From Sphingosinicella sp041916975 (GTDB lineage: Bacteria; Pseudomonadota; Alphaproteobacteria; Sphingomonadales; Sphingomonadaceae), in the NCBI RefSeq assembly GCF_041916975.1, contig NZ_JAYRYK010000001.1, positions 2,666,001 to 2,730,000 on the forward strand: a stretch of DNA of 64,000 bases, in the 5' to 3' direction. The notes beneath the pieces were generated by a model. It worked only from the letters and a program-made list of their open reading frames with translations, searched no databases and was not told where the DNA came from. Positions within the stretch are counted from its first letter, which is position 1. Each line of letters opens with the position of its first letter. The translations under genes were made by a program, and so were the position numbers. Positions 33,911 through 42,540 of this stretch are shown in pieces.

Positions 33911-35271
33911 GCCAGCTCCTGATAGGCTTCGGCGAAGGGATAGGTGCGGAGAACGGTGGCGACGGCCTCCGCGATCGCGGCGAAGTCCGCCGCCTGATGC
34001 GCGAAGGAGAAATAGACGTGATTGGAGGTCGGCAGGCTGAGCATCACGCCGTGGTTGATGAGCGCGAGATAGAACAGCTCGACGAGATCGGTGCGAAGCG
34101 CGGCGTAGCGCGCGAAGCTTGCCGGGGCATCGGTGATGAACAGCTGCATCATCGATGCCATCCGGTTGACGTGAAGCGGAATGCCATGCGCGACGAAGGC
34201 CGAGACGAGCGTGGCCGCGCAGTCCGCCGCCGCCGTGTCGAGTGCCGCGTATCCGCCTTCGGCGTCCTGACGCTGGTATTCGGTCATCGCGCCGATTGCC
34301 GCAGCGAGCGCCGCCGTGCCATCGTTGCCGGTGCCTGACTGAAAGGCGCGGGGAACACACGTGGCGGCAAGCGGATCGGTGACGGCCATCACGTCGGCGC
34401 GACCGGCGACCGCGCCGAGCTTCTCGCCCGCCGCGAGCGCCTTGGCGAAGGTCGCAAGGTCCGGCGTCACGCCGTAGTGCCCCTGCGCGCCCGCGAGACC
34501 GAGGCGGAAACCGGTGATGACTTCGTCGAAGATCAGGATGATGCCACACGCCGCCGTTGCGCGGCGGACCGCACGGAGGAAGTCCGGCGAGGCACCCCAC
34601 AGACCGCCCGAATGCATTGCCGGATCGAGCAGGACGGCAGCGATATCGCTGCGCCCCGTGACGAGCGCTTCGAACGCGGCAATGTCGTTGAACGGCAGCG
34701 TCAGCACGTCCTCATGTGCTGACGCGGGCACGCCGGCACCGAAGGGATGCCGATCGGGTGTTAGCCCGACAAGGAACGCATCCGACTGGCCGTGATAATG
34801 GCCAAGGAACTTCACCACCTTGTCGCGTCCGGTGAACGCGCGGGCATAGCGCACCGCCGACAGCACCGCCTCGGTGCCGCTGTTCAGGAAGCGCACCTTT
34901 TCGGCGCACGGCACGATCGATGCCAGCAGCTCGGCGCATTCCACGAGAAGCGCCGGATTGAGAACGAGCGGTCCCATGTCGCGATGCCGTTCGATCGCTT
35001 CCAGCACGGCGGCCGGACGGTGCCCGAGCATCAATGGGCCGTTGCAAGAAAAGCAGTCGATATAGGCGTTGCCGTCGACATCGATTGTGCGGCTGCCCGA
35101 GCCCGTTCCCATGTAGAGCGGATAGGGCGCGAAATAGCGCAAATTCCCGGAAACGCCGCCGGGAAGGACAGATTTCCCGCGCTCCCAAAGTGCGTGCGAT
35201 TTCGGTGTGCGCGCGGTGTAGTCCGCGAACACGGCGGTCTTCAATCTATCGAGGGCAGGGGTATCCGCCAT
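33907..35271 (-). CDS. Glutamate-1-semialdehyde aminomutase-like PLP enzyme
   Basis: A 454-residue class III PLP enzyme that resembles HemL in order of motifs: SHALWERGKSVLPGGVSGN, DVDGNAYIDCFSCNGPLMLGH, RFLNSGTEAVLSAVRYARAFTGRDKVVKF, YHGQSDAFLVG, ILIFDEVITGFRLGLAGAQ, and PLP lysine in ATFAKALAAGEKLGAVAGR. The mobile-loop sequence typical of true HemL is altered and the gene sits in a catabolic operon, so it is probably an aminomutase or aminotransferase for a secondary substrate and not a haem enzyme. Its start at 35271 lies 5 bases after the oxidoreductase stop. Confidence 0.8.
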   Translation of the reverse strand: MADTPALDRLKTAVFADYTARTPKSHALWERGKSVLPGGVSGNLRYFAPYPLYMGTGSGSRTIDVDGNAYIDCFSCNGPLMLGHRPAAVLEAIERHRDMGPLVLNPALLVECAELLASIVPCAEKVRFLNSGTEAVLSAVRYARAFTGRDKVVKFLGHYHGQSDAFLVGLTPDRHPFGAGVPASAHEDVLTLPFNDIAAFEALVTGRSDIAAVLLDPAMHSGGLWGASPDFLRAVRRATAACGIILIFDEVITGFRLGLAGAQGHYGVTPDLATFAKALAAGEKLGAVAGRADVMAVTDPLAATCVPRAFQSGTGNDGTAALAAAIGAMTEYQRQDAEGGYAALDTAAADCAATLVSAFVAHGIPLHVNRMASMMQLFITDAPASFARYAALRTDLVELFYLALINHGVMLSLPTSNHVYFSFAHQAADFAAIAEAVATVLRTYPFAEAYQELA

Positions 35272-35276
35272 GACGG

Positions 35277-36323
35277 CTAGCCCGCGATCCGCACGAGCGG
35301 CTTGCCGGTGGCGGAACCGTCGAAGAGCGAACAGAGTGCCTCGGGGGCGCAGTCGAGGCCATCGTAGATCTGCTCCCTGAAGCGGATGCGCCCGTCTCGG
35401 CGCCACGCGGTCATATCCGTCACGAAGCGGTCGAAAGCATCGAGATACTCCATGAACGCGAAGCACTTGATGGTGAGGAAGCGATCGAGGACATATTCGA
35501 AGTTTTCGATGCGCGCCTTGCCGTCGCCGGTGTAGATGCTGATGAAGCCCGCGATCAGCATCAGGGCGTTTGTGTTCATCAGCGGCAGGCAGGCGGAGAA
35601 ATGCTCGGGGCTCGCATTTTCGAGCAGCAGATCGATGCCGTCCGGGCAGGCGGCACGGAGTTCGGCCACGAAGCCCGGTGATTTGTAGTCGAGCGCGACG
35701 TCAACGCCGATCTCGTCCAGAAGCCAGCGAATCTTGTCCGCGCTGCCGGTGGAGGTGACGACGCGCATTCCGTTCAGCTTGGCGATCTGGCAGGCGACCG
35801 AGCCGACCGTACCTGCGCCGCTCGAAATGACGATCGTTTGACCCGCGTGCATCGTTGCGGCGCAGGTGAGCGCAAAATAGCCGGTCTGGCTCGCGATGCC
35901 GAGGAGGCCGAGATAATCCCGCGCCTCGACACCATCGCCGACACGCCGCTTAGCGATGGCGGTGTCGGACGAGAGATAGGGCGCGAACGGCTCCCCATCG
36001 GAGATGAAATGCGCCTGCCAGCCCGACATGCTCTCCACGATATCGCCGGGCGCGAAGTCCGCGCGGCGCGATGCAAGCACACGGCCGATACTCGGACCAT
36101 TGAGCGGCCCGCCAATGGGCCACGGCTCCAGATCCTTCGCTTCCGCATCCATGCTGCGCCGCATGTAGGGGTCGACCGACATGTAGAGATTCTCGACAAG
36201 CACCTGCCCGTCGCCGGGCGGCGGCAGATCGATATCGACAACGCGGAAGTGCCCGGGGTGCGGCTGCCCCTCCGGCCGCGCGACCAGATGCACCTGACGC
36301 GTTCTGATCGCGCCTTCTACCAT
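35277..36323 (-). CDS. NADP-dependent MDR oxidoreductase (CurA/leukotriene-B4 reductase type)
   Basis: A 348-residue zinc-free medium-chain reductase. VENLYMSVDPYMRRSM and GIASQTGYFALTCAATMHAGQTIVIS are characteristic of the prostaglandin reductase/CurA group. GAGTVGSVACQIAKLNGMRVV is the NADP-binding Rossmann loop, and FMEYLDAFDRF belongs to the C-terminal region. Enzymes of this group reduce alpha,beta-unsaturated ketones or aldehydes. The ATG at 36323 lies within the end of the EthD gene, a 7-base overlap, so translation is probably coupled. The exact substrate is unknown. Confidence 0.87.
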   Translation of the reverse strand: MVEGAIRTRQVHLVARPEGQPHPGHFRVVDIDLPPPGDGQVLVENLYMSVDPYMRRSMDAEAKDLEPWPIGGPLNGPSIGRVLASRRADFAPGDIVESMSGWQAHFISDGEPFAPYLSSDTAIAKRRVGDGVEARDYLGLLGIASQTGYFALTCAATMHAGQTIVISSGAGTVGSVACQIAKLNGMRVVTSTGSADKIRWLLDEIGVDVALDYKSPGFVAELRAACPDGIDLLLENASPEHFSACLPLMNTNALMLIAGFISIYTGDGKARIENFEYVLDRFLTIKCFAFMEYLDAFDRFVTDMTAWRRDGRIRFREQIYDGLDCAPEALCSLFDGSATGKPLVRIAG

Positions 36324-37168
36324 GAGAAGGGCAGCGGCTGTGTTGTGCTTGGCTGGAACGAAAACTCGTCGTGCACCACCCGCACCCGCACGGCGAGCGC
36401 GCGGAGGGGCTGGCCACCGAACAGTTCGGCCTCCTGCTTCGCGATTGCGTCCTGTGGTTCGGCGAAGAAGGCATTTGCCGATGCGACACTGTCGAACCAC
36501 AGCTCGAACACCACATCGATATCGGCAAACGCCATGCCTTCGAGCGGCAACGGCTCGCGCAGTTTGTGGCTCACCACGAACTGGATCAGGTGACGGCCGA
36601 GCGCGGGATGTTCGTGTATCCGCCGGGCGTGCGCGCTCGCCGCGGCGTGGAAGGTGTCGTAGTCGATGCCTGCGGGGCGACGGCCGAGCAGGTAGACCTT
36701 CGTCTTCAGGTTCTCGACGAGGTCGGGATCGGCCTTGTAGAGCCGTTCCTCCTTGGCGATAATTACTTCCGCCGATCCGTCCTGCGCGATGAAGCGCGGC
36801 TCATCGGGCTGGATGAGCTCGGGATAGAGCGGATTGCCGAGCCAGTCTCCCACCTCCGAAAGGCTGTTCACCCACACTTCCGCCGCACCTTCGGCACGCT
36901 GCATGGGTGCGTAGCGTTCCGGAAACCGTACCGGATCGTCGGGATATTTATGCGTGCTGTTGTATTTGCGCATGAACTGCGAAAATGCGGTTACGTGCAT
37001 GGCGTGCGGCGAATGATGCTTCTGCCAATAGAGGTGAAACGCGCGCGGCGACATGCCCGCGATCGGCACCGGAAATTCGAAGAACTTCACGATCCCGCCA
37101 TGGGTTTTCCACGGCTCCGCCTCGACCCGCTCGGGATCGACCCACGGCCCCGGATTCTTGTAAGACAT
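36317..37168 (-). CDS. Tandem EthD-domain protein
   Basis: A 283-residue protein with two EthD-like ferredoxin-fold domains, residues about 25-125 and 150-250. The first has VPIAGMSPRAFHLYWQKHHSPHAMHV, the second RRPAGIDYDTFHAAASAHARRIHEHPALGRH and VFELWFDSVASANAFFAEPQ. Single EthD domains act in ring-modifying or dehydratase steps; a covalent duplication makes a pseudo-dimer in one chain. The ATG at 37168 has GGAG eight bases upstream. It lies between the TonB receptor and the MDR reductase in the same transcript. The chemistry here is not assignable from sequence. Confidence 0.82.
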   Translation of the reverse strand: MSYKNPGPWVDPERVEAEPWKTHGGIVKFFEFPVPIAGMSPRAFHLYWQKHHSPHAMHVTAFSQFMRKYNSTHKYPDDPVRFPERYAPMQRAEGAAEVWVNSLSEVGDWLGNPLYPELIQPDEPRFIAQDGSAEVIIAKEERLYKADPDLVENLKTKVYLLGRRPAGIDYDTFHAAASAHARRIHEHPALGRHLIQFVVSHKLREPLPLEGMAFADIDVVFELWFDSVASANAFFAEPQDAIAKQEAELFGGQPLRALAVRVRVVHDEFSFQPSTTQPLPFSW

Positions 37169-37190
37169 CAGAGCGCTCCGATCTTGCCGC

Positions 37191-39437
<2,247 letters not shown>

Positions 39438-39482
39438 CCCTTTGTCTCCCTCCCGAAAAGCGGCTCCCACCGCACCCCTTTG

Positions 39483-40259
39483 TTATTGCCAGCTGAAATC
39501 CGACGCCGTGTAGGTCTTGAGCACTTTCCCGTAGGGCAGGTCCGCCGTGAACCGCGCGTAGACGCCGCCATGAACGGCGCGGATGGGAAGATTGACGTCG
39601 GACGGCACCGCCATCTCGATCGTGGCCGGTCCGGTGAAAACCTCGGCCTTGCCGTCCACGCCCACATAAGGCTCGGCCTTGAACGTCACCGACGTGAGCT
39701 GTGCGAGCGCCGGGGCCACGCCGCCTGCGACATCGGGAATGATCTTGAGGCAGATGAGCGGGATCGGCGCCAGGATTTCGGCGCCCGCATTGGCCTGCGG
39801 CTTCACCACGGCGCGCAGCGCGCGATCGTCGGCGCGAATGTCCATGATCGCTTCGACATCGCCGTTGTCGTGCTTACGGATTTCGAAGCGCTGGCAGCGC
39901 TTCTTGCCGAAGCCCCAGATTTCGCGGCCCAGGATCTGGCTGTTCTCGCCGGTCACATAAACGCCAGGGACATAGGCGTGAGGCTCGCCGTTCCACAGGC
40001 ACATGATGCCGAGATAAACCTCGCCGTAGCCGCCGATCGTCGTCCAGTGGTTCTGCTCCATCACCATGAAGGCAATGGCTGGCTCCATCAGTTCCAGCTC
40101 GGACGGAAGGAGCGCAAGCGCCGCAGCCTCATCGGGCTCGAACTGCAGCATGACCATTTCGGTGTCGCGGTAATAATAGGGCGGACGATGCGCGAGGGCA
40201 TTGTGCGCGGGCATCAGTGCGCCCCAATCCGCCGGCTTCAGTTTTCCGTGCTTGCCCAT
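39483..40259 (-). CDS. Acetoacetate decarboxylase-family protein
   Basis: A 258-residue protein of the acetoacetate decarboxylase fold. LGREIWGFGKKRCQRFEI keeps the KK pair (K119-K120) that in Adc forms the Schiff base and lowers its pKa, and the surrounding Glu of REIWG is also kept. PPYYYRDTEMVMLQF and CLWNGEPHAYVPGVYVT are family-like N-terminal segments. Members include decarboxylases, aldolase-dehydratases and cyclases, so the reaction is open, but a Schiff-base mechanism is likely. It is the first gene of the operon and has a good sigma-70-like promoter upstream. Confidence 0.82.
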   Translation of the reverse strand: MGKHGKLKPADWGALMPAHNALAHRPPYYYRDTEMVMLQFEPDEAAALALLPSELELMEPAIAFMVMEQNHWTTIGGYGEVYLGIMCLWNGEPHAYVPGVYVTGENSQILGREIWGFGKKRCQRFEIRKHDNGDVEAIMDIRADDRALRAVVKPQANAGAEILAPIPLICLKIIPDVAGGVAPALAQLTSVTFKAEPYVGVDGKAEVFTGPATIEMAVPSDVNLPIRAVHGGVYARFTADLPYGKVLKTYTASDFSWQ

Positions 40260-40315
40260 TCGCTATCCTCCCTTGCCGCAGGCGTCCCTACACGAGTCGC
40301 CTCGAGTTGATGATA

Positions 40316-40349
40316 ATTTTAGGCCAATGAAATGTTTTGTGTCAACATT
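40316..40349 (-). promoter_or_regulatory. Promoter and operator of the ADC-led operon
   Basis: Read on the minus strand, TTGACA (40345-40340) and TAAAAT (40321-40316) are 18 bases apart, a near-consensus sigma-70 promoter about 50 bases before the ADC start. An exact inverted repeat AATGTT-N7-AACATT (40331-40349) covers the -35 box. A TTAGGCC (40319-40325) overlaps the -10 box and matches the TAGGCC operator at 41179. Confidence 0.6.
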
Positions 40350-40417
40350 CGTTGATCGGGCTGTTAAGATGTGCTGAAATCGTCTAGATTTTCTGCGAAA
40401 AACGAGGATAAGATTTT

Positions 40418-40424
40418 TTAGGCC
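40418..40424. promoter_or_regulatory. TTAGGCC half-site upstream of TetR gene
   Basis: A third TTAGGCC occurs at 40418-40424, about 70 bases before the tetR-type gene, in the T-rich run preceding it. It matches the half-sites at 40319 and 41178 and suggests autoregulation. Confidence 0.35.
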
Positions 40425-40471
40425 GACCTTCCGATCGAGACCGAGTTTTGGAAAAGGGGGAGGGCAATGGA

Positions 40472-40495
40472 ATGGAATCGACAGCAAGCCGATGA
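40472..40495 (+). other. Possible leader peptide coupled to the TetR gene
   Basis: The strong ribosome site GGGGGAGGG (40456-40464) lies 28 bases from the TetR ATG, too far for it. It sits before an ATG at 40467 (MEWNRQQADET, stop at 40502) and an ATG at 40472 (MESTASR). The second ends in a TGA that overlaps the TetR ATG as ATGA. Translational coupling through this tiny frame would explain the regulator's start, which has no ribosome site of its own. Confidence 0.4.
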
Positions 40496-41118
40496 AACGT
40501 GACAGTGTGAGCAAAGCCCCCCAGGACAAGACGCCCGCGAGAGCGAAAGGGCGCGAACGGCGGCGGCAGATCATCGATGCCGCCAAACGGCGCCTGCTGG
40601 TGCAGGGCGTTGATGGCCTCGTGCTGCGCGACATCGCCGAAGAGCTCGGCATCACGCACGGAAATCTGCAGTATTATTTCGCGACCAAAGCCAGCCTCAT
40701 CGAAGCGATTTTCGATGAGGAGATTGTCAAATACACGGATACGATGAAAACCGCGCTCGGCGCGACCTCGACTCAGAAAGGGCGGCTTGCGGCCCTTCTC
40801 GACTCGAGTCTCGATCTCTTGTCCATCGAGGATGTGCGGCTGTGGCACATCCTGTTCGGCATCGCACACCAGAGTCCTGAACTCGCCGCGATCCTGAAAC
40901 GCGAGAACGAACGCTACGAAACGACGCTTGCTGAAGAGTTCGGCCGAATCTTTCCGGACATGACCGCGGAGCGCCGCGCACACGTTTCGAAAATCATCCG
41001 GATGCTGATCGACGGGCTCGGTATCACCGTGATCTACGAGGCCGCCGACAGCGCGGGCATGACCGCGATAAAAAGCGAAATCAAGGTTGTTCTCAATACC
41101 TTGCTCAATCTGGAATAG
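40492..41118 (+). CDS. TetR-family transcriptional regulator
   Basis: A 208-residue TetR regulator. The HTH is at residues about 22-67: RERRRQIIDAAKRRLLVQGVDG and VLRDIAEELGITHGNLQYYFATKASLIEAI. The ligand domain follows, with conserved HILFGIAHQSPELAAIL. It lies between the divergent ADC-led operon and the VOC gene, both of which carry TTAGGCC sites in their promoters, so it is their likely repressor. There is no in-frame alternative start nearer to the strong upstream ribosome site. Confidence 0.88.
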   Translation: MKRDSVSKAPQDKTPARAKGRERRRQIIDAAKRRLLVQGVDGLVLRDIAEELGITHGNLQYYFATKASLIEAIFDEEIVKYTDTMKTALGATSTQKGRLAALLDSSLDLLSIEDVRLWHILFGIAHQSPELAAILKRENERYETTLAEEFGRIFPDMTAERRAHVSKIIRMLIDGLGITVIYEAADSAGMTAIKSEIKVVLNTLLNLE

Positions 41119-41169
41119 GCGCTCTTTTCCGCGCGAAACCGTGGGCCGAAGTGGATTTTTCTCGTCATA

Positions 41170-41198
41170 TTGACTTATTAGGCCATCGGCCTATTAAT
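41170..41198 (+). promoter_or_regulatory. VOC gene promoter with TetR-type palindrome
   Basis: TTGACT (41170-41175) and TATTAA (41192-41197) frame a 16-base spacer filled by the palindrome TAGGCC-ATC-GGCCTA (41179-41193), with further symmetry of TTA/TAA outside. An operator placed between -35 and -10 is a standard repressor layout. The gene starts 34 bases downstream with AGGGAGCGAGGA as ribosome site. Confidence 0.65.
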
Positions 41199-41230
41199 GC
41201 GCTCCGCAAATAGGGAGCGAGGAACGAGAC

Positions 41231-42256
41231 ATGGCTATTGCGAAGACCGCCGGTCGTGCGGCGAGAGTGGCGGCGGGCGATTGCACGCCGATTTTCGATC
41301 ATATCGCGGTCTGGTCCGCCGATACCGAAGCCAGCGCGCGCTTCCTGACACAGGTGATGGGCTGGAAGCGCCACCCGACCGTCATCCGGGTGAGCGACGA
41401 TGAAAAAACCACCGGCGGCATGATCGGCACGTTCTTCGACGCGCCGGGGCTGTGGATCGAGCTGATCGAGCCGACCACGCCCGGACCGGGGCAGGTCATC
41501 CTCGACGCGCTCGGCGACGGTGCGCTCGTCGAGATCAATTTCGATCTCGGCAACGAATACCAGAAGGCGCTGGATGCGTTGGCGGCGCGCGGCGTCGAGA
41601 TGCTGAGCATGGACGGCTCACCGCTCAAGGACGGCGGCACCATCAACGAAGGCGTCTTCGACGGCCATGAAATCCTGAATCCCGGCCAGCGGATCGCTTA
41701 TTACCCGACGTCTATGACCGGCGGAACCACGGTCGAATATTATGAAGTCCGATCGGACGACGCGGGGTCGCTGCTGCTCGAACGGGATCGTGTGTGGAAG
41801 GATGAGACCCGGGCGCCGGCGACACCCTGGATCGACCATGTGGCGATCGTGACCGACGATGCCGAAGCCGCCGCCGCCTTCTTCGTGAACTACATGGGTA
41901 TGAAGCGCCATGCCGGAGGCTCGGGCGAAGGGGCCGCCAAAGTCGTCCTGCTCGATGCCAAAGGCGCGGACGAGAAACCGCTCTGGCTGCGGCTGGTCGA
42001 GCCTTTGCCGGGAAGCCGCGCGGCGGCCATCCTCGCGGCGCGGGGCTCGGGCCATGTTATGGAACTCGGCGTTGTCGTCGAAGACATTCCGGCGTTCGCG
42101 GCGCGGGCTGCGAAACTCGGCGTGACGCTGGTCGACGATCGGGGTGCGCCGCTTCCGGCCGGGACAATACCGGCAAGGGGAGCCTATTTCCGTGAGGAAG
42201 ACAGCCGCGGCATTCCGGTTCGCCTCGTCCCGGCGTCCGCTTCGGCTCCTGCCTGA
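41231..42256 (+). CDS. Two-domain VOC (glyoxalase/dioxygenase fold) enzyme
   Basis: A 341-residue protein with two vicinal-oxygen-chelate domains. The first, residues about 21-165, begins PIFDHIAVWSADTEASARFLTQVMGW and has LVEINFDLG. The second, about 195-330, begins PWIDHVAIVTDDAEAAAAFFVNYMGMKRH and has VMELGVVVEDI. Each half keeps the His near its start and the Glu near its middle that bind the metal. The size and repeat resemble extradiol dioxygenases or 4-hydroxyphenylpyruvate-type enzymes, but no specific signature fits. It is controlled by the TAGGCC palindrome and likely acts with the ADC-led operon. Confidence 0.8.
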   Translation: MAIAKTAGRAARVAAGDCTPIFDHIAVWSADTEASARFLTQVMGWKRHPTVIRVSDDEKTTGGMIGTFFDAPGLWIELIEPTTPGPGQVILDALGDGALVEINFDLGNEYQKALDALAARGVEMLSMDGSPLKDGGTINEGVFDGHEILNPGQRIAYYPTSMTGGTTVEYYEVRSDDAGSLLLERDRVWKDETRAPATPWIDHVAIVTDDAEAAAAFFVNYMGMKRHAGGSGEGAAKVVLLDAKGADEKPLWLRLVEPLPGSRAAAILAARGSGHVMELGVVVEDIPAFAARAAKLGVTLVDDRGAPLPAGTIPARGAYFREEDSRGIPVRLVPASASAPA

Positions 42257-42300
42257 GCGGATCGTACTCCCCAACTCAGTACGTTTGAACGATGAGAATA

Positions 42301-42341
42301 CGGCGTCCCTGCCGATCGCCCAGCGATCGGCAGGGACGCCG
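42301..42341. repeat. 19-base perfect inverted repeat with 3-base loop
   Basis: CGGCGTCCCTGCCGATCGC and its exact reverse complement are separated by only CCA. It starts 45 bases after the VOC stop in the 284-base gap before the next TonB receptor. No T-run follows. It may end the VOC transcript or be an extragenic palindromic element; I saw no second copy in the window. Confidence 0.7.
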
Positions 42342-42458
42342 ATCCGGCGCGTGGCCATTGCGCTCCGCCGTCATCCGTCTGATGCGGATTGCCCCAAACC
42401 CCCGACACCCATTTTCCCGCTTGTTCTCTCTCCCGGGCTAATTGCATATTTTTTATAT

Positions 42459-42473
42459 ACTCAAAATTTGAGT
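42459..42473. promoter_or_regulatory. Perfect 15-base palindrome upstream of TonB receptor
   Basis: ACTCAAAATTTGAGT is symmetrical about its central A, in an AT-rich island inside GC-rich DNA, 68 bases before the receptor ATG. TATACT (42456-42461) overlaps its left edge and TTGACG its right. It is a natural operator for the XRE-cupin regulator encoded two genes downstream. The rest of the gap 42342-42458 shows nothing I can name. Confidence 0.5.
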
Positions 42474-42540
42474 TGACGTAAATGTTTGATCCTGAGAAGT
42501 TGATTCCAACGGGAATGGGAATCATCAAGAGGGGGTCTCA

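Noticed and set aside
33907..35271. Haem-synthesis glutamate-1-semialdehyde aminomutase (hemL)
   Set aside because: The family resemblance is clear, but it is inside a catabolic operon with a TonB receptor and aldehyde dehydrogenase, and alphaproteobacteria make aminolevulinate by HemA, not HemL.
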